A stretch of DNA of 64,000 nucleotides from Veillonella seminalis (GTDB lineage Bacteria > Bacillota > Negativicutes > Veillonellales > Veillonellaceae): contig NZ_RQUZ01000010.1 in the NCBI RefSeq assembly GCF_003992065.1, positions 1 through 64,000 on the forward strand, given 5' to 3'. This document shows, in pieces, positions 12,067-21,067 of this stretch. The notes under the pieces were generated by a model. That model did no database searches. It saw only the letters and a list, made by a program, of their open reading frames with translations, and had not been told where the DNA came from. Position 1 is the stretch's first letter, and the number at the start of each line of letters is the position of its first letter. The position numbers were made by a program, and so were the translations under genes.

Positions 12067-15000
12067 TTATTTGTTGATCAAAGAATTTACAAGTTTTGTC
12101 AATTCTTCAATTTTGTTGTTCTGGTCAGCTACTACAGATTCCAAATCAGTAATCTTCTGAGCCATTACCTTCTTGGAAGGATAGTTCTGAGTTTCGCCGT
12201 CACCAATACGTAAGGTTACACCGGCGTTAACCATGTTTTCACCACCGCCGAAAGACGTACCTACGCTGAACATGGTGTCACCGTTTGGACGGTAGAACGC
12301 ACCAAAGGCTACAGCATTCGCATCTTTGTAGTTACCTAAACCGGCGGATACTTCCCATTTAGCTTCAGGGCTGAATTCCAACGGATGTAACGCTGCGAGT
12401 GCGGCTGCACCGGCACCTACACGGTTTACACGGTTGTCCAATTTGTTAATACGGTTATTCATCTGACCCATACCGCTGTCAATGTTGCTGATAGCACGGT
12501 CGAACTGACCTTTGTTAATCGCATCACTTGCATTTACACCTTCGCCAACGTTCTGAATTACATTACCGCCCATGCTTACATTATTGTTTTGAATAGTAAT
12601 TCCATTAGAACCATCATCGTTTTTAATGGTTAAACCGCTATTGTTGATAGTAGTGTTACCGGTAGTTACGGAACCTGTGTTTACAGAGCTGTCATTGATG
12701 ATAGTCTGGTTGTCACCGGAACCGATGGTAATGTTGTTAGCCACTTCGATGCTGTTAAGACCTTTGATGTCTTTGGACAATTTGATGTTAAAACCGCTGC
12801 CGTCGCTGTTATTTACAACGCCGATGTTGTTATCGGACAAGTTGTTGGCATCAGCGCCGCCTTTAAGTTTCATGGCATCCGTATTCTTACGAGTTACTTG
12901 GTTATCTGCCCCACTATCGCTTTCGAATACACGGCTGGAAGATTTAACGGCTGTGTCGATGTCGCTGATTTGTTTGGAAATGCTATCAGCCACGTCTTTC
13001 AACTGACCTTCGGTAGCTGCACGGTTTTCAACGATCCCCTGGTTAGCAGGATCCCATTTCGTGTTGTCGAGACCGGTAATGTAGTTACCTTCTTCAGCCA
13101 CACCATTAGAATTCTTAACAGACTGTTTAGCAATGTAGATGCCTTCGCCTTCAGCAGAACCACCAATACGAACACTGTTAAGAGCGTTTAAATCTTTAGA
13201 CAATTTAACCTGTAAAGTGTCATCAGCAGATTTTACAACGCCGATGTTGTTGTCAGTTAAGTTGTCGCTTGCTGCACCACCGGTAATGTTAAGTTGCTGA
13301 CCATTACCTCGGGTAATTGTTGCATTATTATCATCGCCGGCAAACTGCAAGGTGGTTTTACTTGCTTCTTCAGCTGCGCTGGCCACTTGTTTGAGCTGTG
13401 CTACGTTAACGGCATCAGTGTCATTCGTACCGGCTGCTACATTGGTAATCTGACGAGTTAAACCTGTAGAGCTGTCACCTACGGATACAGCGGCACCGGT
13501 TGCCTGCCAAGTAGAAACCAACTTATTCATTTCAGTTTGGTCAGCAGCTAAGGAATTTTGAGCCGCCGTCAATTCAGTTTGTTTTGCATCAATCTGATTT
13601 TGAAGGTCAGAATACTCATCAGACCATCTGCTATACTGGCTCTGTTGCTGTTTTAAATCAGCAATGTCAGAAGTTAAAGTGCTAACTGTACTGTTGCTCG
13701 ACTCAATCGAAGATTTAAGTGCATCATACTGAGTCTTGTTAAGTGCACCAATACTGTCAGTATCTGTGATTTGCCCCAATGGATCATAACCGATAGCACC
13801 TTTATCTACAGTAGCAAGGGAGTTCGCACCAAGAGCTACACCGCCATCATAGGAAACATTTGTATTTCGACCGATAGCTACTGCATTATTAACAGTTGTC
13901 GTAGTTCCTGTATCAGCAGAGCCGATGATGACATTGTTATTAACACCTGTCAACGTACGGTTATCACCGATTACAACTGCTGTCTTAGTATCCGATACCG
14001 TATTGTTGATACCTGTAATAGTTACATTATCTACGTTAGTAGCCGTATTTTTGTAACCGGTAACCGAGTTATACTGAGCAATATCAGCACTTGTACCGGT
14101 AACTGTATTGTTTACACCGATAATGGCTGTGTTCTGGGTATAATCAGCTGTATTACCGCCACCAATAGCTAAGGTAGAACCGCCGCCACCGGAGCTTTGA
14201 ATACCTTTACGTAACGCATCAGCCATTTCATCAACAGTCGATGTGCTGGTTAAAGTATTGATACCGCTGATACTTTGTACGGAGTTGGTAATTTTGTTAC
14301 CTGCACCATAAATCAATGCACCGTTAGCATTTTCAGCAATATTGCCTACACCCACAATGCTGTTAGCAATACCGCTGGCACCGCTATAACCGGCAGAACG
14401 AATGCTGTTCAAGGAACCGACTACATTAGCGCCGAAGTTTTGAGAACCATAACGAAGGCTGTTAAAACCGCCGGCACCGGTGAAGTTACCGGTCATTACG
14501 GAATACGCACCGAGCATACTGCCTAAAGCACCTTTATTGTAAGAGTTGGAACCGATAGTCGTCATACCTACAAGGTTTGCCTGGGACTGGTCATTAATTT
14601 TAGAACCGCCCATAGTGTATCCCTTCATGGTGTGAGAACCGATCTGTACACTACCGGTACGAGCATACGCATTCGCACCGATAGCGATACCGCCAGGGGA
14701 TTTATCCGGATCAATCGGAAGGGTGCTAGCAGATGTGTAGTTATCAGGGGTGAAGCTTAACGCTCTATCCTGTTTACCACTACCATTCAATACAGTGGCG
14801 CCTTTACCCATAGCAATACTTGTTAAGTTAAGACCATTAGTAGTAACGACTGCATCTTCACCGATAGCAATGGCGCCTGTCCCGGTGTCTCTATTACCGC
14901 CATTACCAAGCACACGAGCATTCGTACCGATAGCCACGGAATTCGTGGTCTGAGCACTAGTAGCTACACCGGCAGCCAATGCATTAGAGCCGGTTGCACC

Positions 15001-15435
15001 GTTATTGTTGTAGTTGCCTGCTGTTGTGTCAGTAGAATTAACACTGTAGAAATGTGTTTTATTAGAATTAATTGTATTTGTTAAATTGGTAATATCTGCC
15101 GAAGACGCAATACTCCCTTTCTGCATCACATAGTCATTAACATGCGCACCATCACCAATAACAATAGCTCCATTTTGGCCATTATTATTTTCAAATTTAG
15201 TTCCATTACCCATTTGAATATTTTTGTTCGCCGGATCAACAAAAGTAGTAACCCCATCTTGAGCCGCCACAACACCAGGTATAGACAATACTGCTACAGC
15301 TGCCAATACGGCTGCCGCAGAAACATACTGACGGGAGCTACCCGATTCAGACTTGCCATTACGCTTAGCCAACTCAGATACTACCACATAAGTGTTTTTA
15401 ACTTTACTCCAAATAACTTTATACTGCTTATTCAT
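12067..15435 (-). CDS. Trimeric autotransporter adhesin, intact
   Basis: 1122 residues, the only uninterrupted adhesin of the three. It has an ESPR-type start (MNKQYKVIWSKVKNTYVVVS), a hydrophobic signal segment ending PGVVAA, and a GGGGAGG site before the ATG. The head (about residues 70-560) is less regular than in its neighbours and carries N- and G-rich left-handed-roll repeats (IGVNNTVTGTS, ITGINNTVSD). Then come a coiled coil (about 575-650), neck/stalk modules with DTDAVNVAQL motifs, and a YadA-like trimeric barrel anchor (GAGAAALAALHPLEFSP, then VNAGVTLRIG). About 43 residues after the last barrel strand form a further coiled coil (MAQKITDLESVVADQ). Type V secretion to the outer membrane and a role in attachment or aggregation are inferred from the family. 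Confidence 0.92.
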   Translation of the reverse strand: MNKQYKVIWSKVKNTYVVVSELAKRNGKSESGSSRQYVSAAAVLAAVAVLSIPGVVAAQDGVTTFVDPANKNIQMGNGTKFENNNGQNGAIVIGDGAHVNDYVMQKGSIASSADITNLTNTINSNKTHFYSVNSTDTTAGNYNNNGATGSNALAAGVATSAQTTNSVAIGTNARVLGNGGNRDTGTGAIAIGEDAVVTTNGLNLTSIAMGKGATVLNGSGKQDRALSFTPDNYTSASTLPIDPDKSPGGIAIGANAYARTGSVQIGSHTMKGYTMGGSKINDQSQANLVGMTTIGSNSYNKGALGSMLGAYSVMTGNFTGAGGFNSLRYGSQNFGANVVGSLNSIRSAGYSGASGIANSIVGVGNIAENANGALIYGAGNKITNSVQSISGINTLTSTSTVDEMADALRKGIQSSGGGGSTLAIGGGNTADYTQNTAIIGVNNTVTGTSADIAQYNSVTGYKNTATNVDNVTITGINNTVSDTKTAVVIGDNRTLTGVNNNVIIGSADTGTTTTVNNAVAIGRNTNVSYDGGVALGANSLATVDKGAIGYDPLGQITDTDSIGALNKTQYDALKSSIESSNSTVSTLTSDIADLKQQQSQYSRWSDEYSDLQNQIDAKQTELTAAQNSLAADQTEMNKLVSTWQATGAAVSVGDSSTGLTRQITNVAAGTNDTDAVNVAQLKQVASAAEEASKTTLQFAGDDNNATITRGNGQQLNITGGAASDNLTDNNIGVVKSADDTLQVKLSKDLNALNSVRIGGSAEGEGIYIAKQSVKNSNGVAEEGNYITGLDNTKWDPANQGIVENRAATEGQLKDVADSISKQISDIDTAVKSSSRVFESDSGADNQVTRKNTDAMKLKGGADANNLSDNNIGVVNNSDGSGFNIKLSKDIKGLNSIEVANNITIGSGDNQTIINDSSVNTGSVTTGNTTINNSGLTIKNDDGSNGITIQNNNVSMGGNVIQNVGEGVNASDAINKGQFDRAISNIDSGMGQMNNRINKLDNRVNRVGAGAAALAALHPLEFSPEAKWEVSAGLGNYKDANAVAFGAFYRPNGDTMFSVGTSFGGGENMVNAGVTLRIGDGETQNYPSKKVMAQKITDLESVVADQNNKIEELTKLVNSLINK

Positions 15436-15929
15436 TACAGAACCTCCCCGCGATAAAAAAACTCACAGCAAATTCATTTTAAAACCTTATTTATACCTAA
15501 AAAAAGCAAAAAATATCACTTTTATTTATTTTAATTATATAATTTGTATTTATAACTGTCAATTCAATTCGTATATTTTTAACGCTAATTTTTCATTTTA
15601 AACTCATTAATATCATTCTTATTTCAAGTTTGATATAAAGGGATTTATTATGTCCACCAACACGCAATATAAAATAATTTATTTCTAATCACACACTAAT
15701 TAATAATAATCCAGCAACTCTAAAATCCACTAAACTTCAATCATTTACTGATTTAATCAATAAATACACATGAAAATTTCATGTTTTAAATATGGCTTTT
15801 TTTCAGAAAATATATTAATAAATGATTACAATATATATAAATATAAAGTTTTACTATAATTTCACTTTTTCATGTTTTATTCATATTATTCATACCTATT
15901 TTCTATGATTTTTTTCACAACAACAAAAA

Positions 15930-15978
15930 AGAGGTACCAACTAAAGGACATTTGCATGTCGCTTTCATTAGTACCTCT
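15930..15978 (-). terminator. Terminator of the NTF2-like gene
   Basis: An outer stem AGAGGTAC/GTACCTCT with an inner GACAT/ATGTC pair is followed on the minus strand by TTTTTTG. It lies 37 bp past the stop at 16015. The stretch 15436-15929 is AT-rich, contains one palindrome (CATGAAAATTTCATG near 15769), and shows no gene. Confidence 0.8.
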
Positions 15979-16014
15979 CATATATTCAGTGCTTTTTCAA
16001 CTGCTAGTATTTAA

Positions 16015-16602
16015 TTAGTAACTATGAGCAATGGCCTCCAAAATAATCCACTCACCATTACATTTTTCCATTTCAAAATTAAGTTCCAAATTCCACACAT
16101 GACGCATACCATGAATGCGAGCATCCACTTTGTTGCACGACTGTAACGTTGCCTTATCACCAGTCACATGAACGATAACTCGTTCTTCCACATCGCTGAA
16201 GTAGCGCATTTGTCCGTCCGCTACCTGACTTAACCATTCAGCGCGTGGCTGGCTGTAACCGGTCATGTGAACCAAGCGGAAGTTCGGATCCAAAATCGAA
16301 TCTAAACCTTGAATATTTTGATCAATCTTATAGGTGTAAAACTTACGGTATACATCATATACGGCACGCTCTTCGGCGGTATAATTCGCCGGATTTTGCA
16401 TTGCATTTGTCATATCTATGTCCCCTCTCGTACTCGTTTCTGAATTAGTTGTTGCCTTATCACTGATGCTCGCCACCGTCCCCGGCGCAACCGTTCTCAC
16501 AGTTACAACCTGTGCTTCATTCTTTGGTGATTGGCAAAAAGCCAACGCCCAAGTACCGGCAAACAACAATAATGCTATTATAAATAAAGTGTATTTTTTC
16601 AT
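16015..16602 (-). CDS. Secreted NTF2-like (DUF4440-type) protein
   Basis: 195 residues from the ATG that follows GAGGTGACC. An N-terminal hydrophobic segment (LFIIALLLFAGTWALAF, about residues 5-21) followed by CQSPKN suggests export; the Cys is not in a good lipobox because Phe precedes it. After a low-complexity Thr/Ser linker, residues about 80-195 form an NTF2/SnoaL-like cone fold: VYDVYRKFYTYKIDQNIQGLDSILDPNFRLVHMTG, then the closing strands ending IILEAIAHSY. This family includes enzymes, binding proteins and immunity proteins, so no reaction can be assigned. It is a single gene with its own terminator, next to a LysR gene in the same direction. Confidence 0.7.
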   Translation of the reverse strand: MKKYTLFIIALLLFAGTWALAFCQSPKNEAQVVTVRTVAPGTVASISDKATTNSETSTRGDIDMTNAMQNPANYTAEERAVYDVYRKFYTYKIDQNIQGLDSILDPNFRLVHMTGYSQPRAEWLSQVADGQMRYFSDVEERVIVHVTGDKATLQSCNKVDARIHGMRHVWNLELNFEMEKCNGEWIILEAIAHSY

Positions 16603-16732
16603 GGTCACCTCGTGTTCCTCTTAATTTCTAAAAACTACATCTTTATGATACAAGAAAAGACGTGTAGAAACAATTTGTCTTACGCGTCTTTTCAATAAGT
16701 TTTACTAATTCATATTTATTTTTAAAACAGCC

Positions 16733-17623
16733 TTACCGATTTAAACGGAATACCTCTTCCATTACATGCACAAAATCTTTAACCATAGCCGTCACACGGG
16801 CCTGAGGGGCGAACGCACAATATTGCCGCGTCAAGCGTTCACCGCCGAGATAAATCGGCAGGCGGGCAATGTGCGGCAAGAAGGTTGGCTCATATTCCTT
16901 GCCTTCCACAATCATATAACCGCGATTACTCAGCACCAAGAGACGTGCTTCCGTCATATTATCCACGAAGATAAAATCGCCCTGTACACCAAAATAAGTG
17001 CGATAATAATCCATTTCAATAGCTTGCTGTGCTTTAGGGGCAAAAAGGATGCATGGCATTTGTTTTAACGCACTCATGTCGAGTTGCTCCAATTCACTGA
17101 GTGGATTGGACGATGCCAATTCCACAAAACAGTGATTCCGTTGCAACGGCACGTTTAAGTATTCTGGTAAAAACGCTCAGCGTTGATCGTTAAACGCCAC
17201 TTGAATCGTATTATCCCGCAGCATCTCGTATATTTCTTCATGCGTACCGGCGCTAACGTGAATCTCTATATCCCGATGCGTTTCATAGAACATGGCTACC
17301 GCCCGCTGTAATTCGTTCCCCGTATAATCTTGTAAATAACCGATATGGAGTGCATTTTCCGATTCGGTGCCGAGGCGTTTTACATCAAAACAAAGGCGTT
17401 CATAATCGGCAATGAGTTGCAACCCTCGTTGGTAAAACATTTCCCCGGCCGCGGTCATTTCAAAACTGCGCCCTTGCCGGCTCAACAGCTGTACGCCTAA
17501 GTCTTGCTCCAACGCTTTAATTTGTTGCGAAATGGCAGATTGCGAAATATGACAGACCTCTGCCGCCTCGGTGAAGTTATGATATTTGACAACCGCCAAG
17601 AAATAGCGTAGTTTGTTCAGCAT
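16733..17623 (-). pseudogene. LysR-type transcription regulator with an in-frame TGA
   Basis: One frame of 297 codons interrupted by a single TGA at 17177-17179 (FNDQR-stop-AFLPEYLNVPLQ). Residues 1-60 are a normal LysR winged helix (LRYFLAVVKYHNFTEAAEVCHISQSAISQQIKALEQDLG). The part after the stop is the second half of the effector-binding domain, ending VFRLNR. The regulated genes are unknown. The truncated N-terminal part could still bind DNA but would lack most of the ligand domain. No frameshift is needed to join the halves, so this is a point mutation. Confidence 0.85.
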
Positions 17624-17740
17624 AAATTTTTCCCCTCTTTAATTTCTGCTTGTAAAGGTTTTACGATAAGTTACTATTATTAATTGCAGTGTAACATCTT
17701 TTATAATAATTGACAATTGCATTCGCACTTCAATAAAAAA

Positions 17741-17780
17741 AGCCCAACATATCATTTACACAAAATGAATATATTGAGCC
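17741..17780 (-). terminator. Terminator of the 46-aa membrane protein gene
   Basis: An imperfect hairpin (GGCTCAATATATTCATTT pairing back to AAATGATATGTTGGGC) is followed on the minus strand by seven T. It lies 30 bp past the stop at 17811. Confidence 0.75.
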
Positions 17781-17810
17781 TATAAAGCTTTATTTTATTC
17801 TGACTACTTC

Positions 17811-17951
17811 TTATAATCCGAAAATCCAGAATACGCCCAAGCGCACGAAGCTGATTGTGAGCACCCAGAATGCCAAGAAATGAAGGGTCCCTTCAAGACC
17901 CTGGCCCAAACGGTTCGCACCGGATTTAAAAACGATATCGCACCAACACAT
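17811..17951 (-). CDS. Small membrane protein, 46 aa
   Basis: A short frame starting MCWCDIVFKSGANRLG with a perfect AGGAGG site six bases before the ATG, ending in TAA and followed by a terminator. It therefore has every sign of an independent gene. The N-terminal half is polar with a CxC motif (Cys2, Cys4). Residues about 23-45 (TLHFLAFWVLTISFVRLGVF) form one membrane span. The function is not recognised. It lies between the LysR gene and the LytS-type kinase, transcribed away from the kinase. A longer overlapping frame at 17804-17995 is out of phase with the ribosome site and is rejected. Confidence 0.7.
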   Translation of the reverse strand: MCWCDIVFKSGANRLGQGLEGTLHFLAFWVLTISFVRLGVFWIFGL

Positions 17952-18200
17952 AATAAACCTCCTATCAAATAACTGTCATTCCGACAGATCATCACTCTTT
18001 CAATATTTCCTAATCTCCACCTGTGTTTTTAATGGTTTTATTTTACTAAATTCGTCCTTTTTGTACAATCGAAAAATGACCATTTTGCAATCTTAATATA
18101 ACTGTATGGCTATCCTTTAGTGATTTGCATCTATGTTATAATAATATAAAAATAAATAGTAACCCGTTCATGTTTGAACGTTTTTTTGAAAGGACTTTTC

Positions 18201-19896
18201 ATGACTATCGACATACTTTTACTCGAGATGATAAAACGCATCAGCTATGCCGTCATCCTGGGGCTCGTCATTTCACGGCTTAAACTCTTTGACCGACTCA
18301 TGATCAACAAGCTCTCCCGGTTTGACCGCATCATCTTTACGTTTATTTTTTCCAGCATCGCCATCCTCGGCACCTACGGCGGCATTCCGATTCAGGACGC
18401 ACTTGCCAACTCCCGCATGATCGGCATCATGGCGGCCGGTCTCATCGGCGGCCCGTACCTCGGCACGTCCGTCGGCATCGTATCGGGTCTGCACCGCTAT
18501 TCCTTAGGCGGCTTTACGGCTCTCGCCTGTGCTATCTCGTCCATTACGGAAGGGATTGTGGTCGGTCTTTTTCAAAAATACTATAAAGGTAAGCTCATAC
18601 CGTGGCCCATAGCTCTCAGTATCGGGTTCTTCGGAGAAATTTTGCAAATGCTCATCATTCTGCTCGTAGCCGAACCGTATGAGCATGCCTACGCCCTCAT
18701 TAGCAGCATCGCCGTACCGATGACGATTGCCAACTCCTTGGGACTCGCTCTCTTCATGTATATCATTAAAGCGGGTCTTCATCAGCGGACCCAACAAAGG
18801 GCCAATCAAAGTCAAAACATCTTGGCCATTGCCCTCGAAACGGTTCGTTATTTCCGTAAAGGGCTCACGCCGGAATCGGCCAACGCCGTTGTGTAAATTA
18901 TAAAAAAACACAGTCCCTACAACGCCGTTTCCATTACGGATACCAAACAGGTACTCGCCTATATCGGGGCGGAGAGCAATCACCACGCACCGGGTATGAC
19001 AGACCATCTTACGAATGTGACATATGATTCACATCGCCTACTCGCCGGCTGAAATCGGCTGTACGCACCCGAATTGTATTCTCAGCAGTGCCATCGTCGT
19101 GCCGCTCATGATTAAAACGCGTATTATCGGCACATTAAAAATGTATTACACCACGCCGACCTATCATCCGGACACTTCGGACATTGCATTCGCTCAAGGT
19201 CTGGCCAACTTATTTTCAACCCAGCTGGAACTGACGGAAATTGACGAACAACGTCATCTTACGGAGGCGGCCAAGATGCAGGCTTTGCATACGCAAATTA
19301 ATCCGCATTTCTTATTTAATACGCTGAACACGATTTCCTCCTTGATTCGTACGAATCCGGAATTGGCACGCCGTTTGCTCATTAAATTCTCGCAAATGTT
19401 CCGCTTCACCCTGCAGTACACGGGCCGTGTCATTACCATTGAAAAAGAATGGGCCCAGGTCAGCGGCTTCCTCGAAATCTCTATCGCCCGCCATGGCGAT
19501 AAGTTATTTGTCACCCATAATATCGATCCTACTATTTTCAGCTACGGCATTCCGTCTTTGACGCTCCAGCCGATTATTGAAAATTCCATCAAGCACGGTT
19601 TGCAACCGCGCGAGGTGGGCGGTTCCATCGCTATCGAAGGGACCATGACCGATACGGACATCATCATTACCGTCACCGATGACGGCGTCGGTTTCCAAGG
19701 CGATCCCGATTACTATCTGGAACATCCTCCGCAAGGTCATATCGGGCTCAGCAATGTACATCAACGCTTGCGCGGTCTTTACGGAGCCCCGTACGGCTTA
19801 GCTATTACTTCGGTTCCTGAAGAAGGCACAACAGTCGTTATCCGCATTCCTAAAGTTCAGCCGGAATCCGATTCGACACCGGAACGAACAGAATAA
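18201..19896 (+). pseudogene. LytS/BtsS-type sensor histidine kinase, broken
   Basis: About 565 codons from an ATG after GAAAGGACTTTTC. Residues 1-200 are the LytS-type multi-span sensor (GLVISRLKLFDRLM, then GGPYLGTSVGIVSGLHRY). The GAF region begins ESANAVV, hits a TAA at 18894-18896, and continues in the same frame as YNAVSITDTKQVLAYIGAES. It then needs a shift near 19020-19036 to resume as HIAYSPAEIGCTHPNC. The remaining part (19024 onward) is an intact kinase core: phospho-acceptor motif QINPHFLFNTLNTISSL, then the ATPase N box ENSIKHG and DDGVGFQG. At least two independent lesions are present. The family senses pyruvate or related metabolites and pairs with a LytTR regulator. Here the kinase cannot be made whole. 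Confidence 0.88.
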
Positions 19897-19911
19897 ACAG
19901 TTAATACTCTG

Positions 19912-19977
19912 ACATAAAGCATAATGTTATTTGGAAATGCACTAACATAAAGCATAATGCTATTTGAAAAAGCACTA
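19912..19977. repeat. Two tandem 33-bp repeats before the response-regulator gene
   Basis: 19912-19944 and 19945-19977 (both starting ACATAAAGCATAATG) match at 30 of 33 positions and lie head to tail between the kinase stop and the regulator's ribosome site (AGAAAGGAG). They could be paired regulator-binding sites, possibly for autoregulation, since LytTR proteins bind direct repeats. This is an inference. Confidence 0.75.
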
Positions 19978-20031
19978 ATACAATTAATCAAATCCGTCTA
20001 TATTTTATACATCCCCTAGAAAGGAGATTCT

Positions 20032-20979
20032 ATGATTCGCACCCTCCTCATTGATGACGAGGCGCCGGCCCGCGACGAGCTGCGCTATTTGCTCACCACC
20101 AATCACAGCGATGTTATCGACATTATTGGCGAGGCCGACAACGCTACGGCCGCCATTTCCCTGATTACTCGTGAAAAACCGGCGTTAATCTTCCTGGATA
20201 TTCACATGCGCGGCCTGTCCGGTTTGGAACTGGCACAAGTCATCCACGATATTTCACCGGACAGTAAAATCATTTTTGCCACCGCCTACGACGAATACGC
20301 CCTCAAAGCCTTTGAGCTACAAGCTTTGGACTATGTGGTGAAACCGATTGAAGATGATCGTCTGGCTAAAGCCGTTCAACATGTACAGAAATTAGTGGGA
20401 GATACCGGCCATACTCAAGCCCTCGGTACCGGTACAGGTGTAGCCGCTAGCACTGTCACGAGTAATAATACAACCGCTAACAATGCAACCTTTAATAATA
20501 CATCTTCTAATAATGCTGCTTCAGTCGCGGCTGCCGAAGTAAAAAACACGCCCGAAACCATTAGCGTAACCGGTGCAAAAGCGACCGACTCAAACGATCA
20601 AAGCATTAAACCGGTTATCCGTACCAATAAACTGGCCGTTGATGACGGTGCTCACATCATGCTCATCGACAGCATTAATTACATTACCGGTGAATCGGGT
20701 CGTCTCGACGTCCACACAGACGCCGGCAAATACGGCTCCAATAAAACGCTCACCGAATTGCAGGAACGCTTAAAAGGTACATCCCTCTTCCGCGTTCACC
20801 GCAGTTATATCGTCAACCTGAACAAAGTACAAGAAGTCATCCCATGGTTCAAAGGCACTTATTGGTTCCGTTTGCCCCAGCAGACGGCCAAGGGACAAGA
20901 GCTTGTGGCTATTCCTGTAAGCAAAGCTCAAGTAAAACTTATCAAGGAGTTATTAGGTATAATACAACAAATGCCATAG
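20032..20979 (+). CDS. LytTR-family response regulator
   Basis: 315 residues, start after AGAAAGGAG. The receiver domain (1-120) has DDE at 8-10, phospho-acceptor Asp56 in FLDIHMRG, and Lys104 in VVKP. The C-terminal LytTR DNA-binding domain (about 205-315) includes INYITGESGRLDVHT and SLFRVHRSYIVNLNKV. Between them is an unusually long Asn/Thr/Ala-rich linker (about residues 128-195, with NNTTANNATFNNTSSNN). Its kinase partner just upstream and the CstA gene downstream, its likely target by analogy with BtsSR/BtsT, are both broken, yet this gene is intact. It could be phosphorylated by another kinase or act constitutively. Confidence 0.9.
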   Translation: MIRTLLIDDEAPARDELRYLLTTNHSDVIDIIGEADNATAAISLITREKPALIFLDIHMRGLSGLELAQVIHDISPDSKIIFATAYDEYALKAFELQALDYVVKPIEDDRLAKAVQHVQKLVGDTGHTQALGTGTGVAASTVTSNNTTANNATFNNTSSNNAASVAAAEVKNTPETISVTGAKATDSNDQSIKPVIRTNKLAVDDGAHIMLIDSINYITGESGRLDVHTDAGKYGSNKTLTELQERLKGTSLFRVHRSYIVNLNKVQEVIPWFKGTYWFRLPQQTAKGQELVAIPVSKAQVKLIKELLGIIQQMP

Positions 20980-21027
20980 GCATCGTTACTGCGGTTTTCA
21001 CCGAGCAACGTGTCTATGGCATTTTTT
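20969..21027 (+). terminator. Terminator of the response-regulator gene
   Basis: An 11-bp stem AAATGCCATAG/CTATGGCATTT with a long loop is followed by TTTTTT. The first arm contains the last codons and stop of the gene. Confidence 0.85.
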
Positions 21028-21067
21028 ATCTGCTTAACAGCATAATTTAAGGGCGTACATTTATCAA

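Noticed and set aside
389-15435. Many plus-strand frames opposite the adhesin genes
   Set aside because: They are shadows caused by the low-complexity coding of the adhesins; none has a ribosome site or family motif.
17804-17995. 63-codon minus-strand frame
   Set aside because: It overlaps a 46-codon frame in another phase that has a perfect AGGAGG site, a clear membrane span and a matched terminator; the longer frame has neither.
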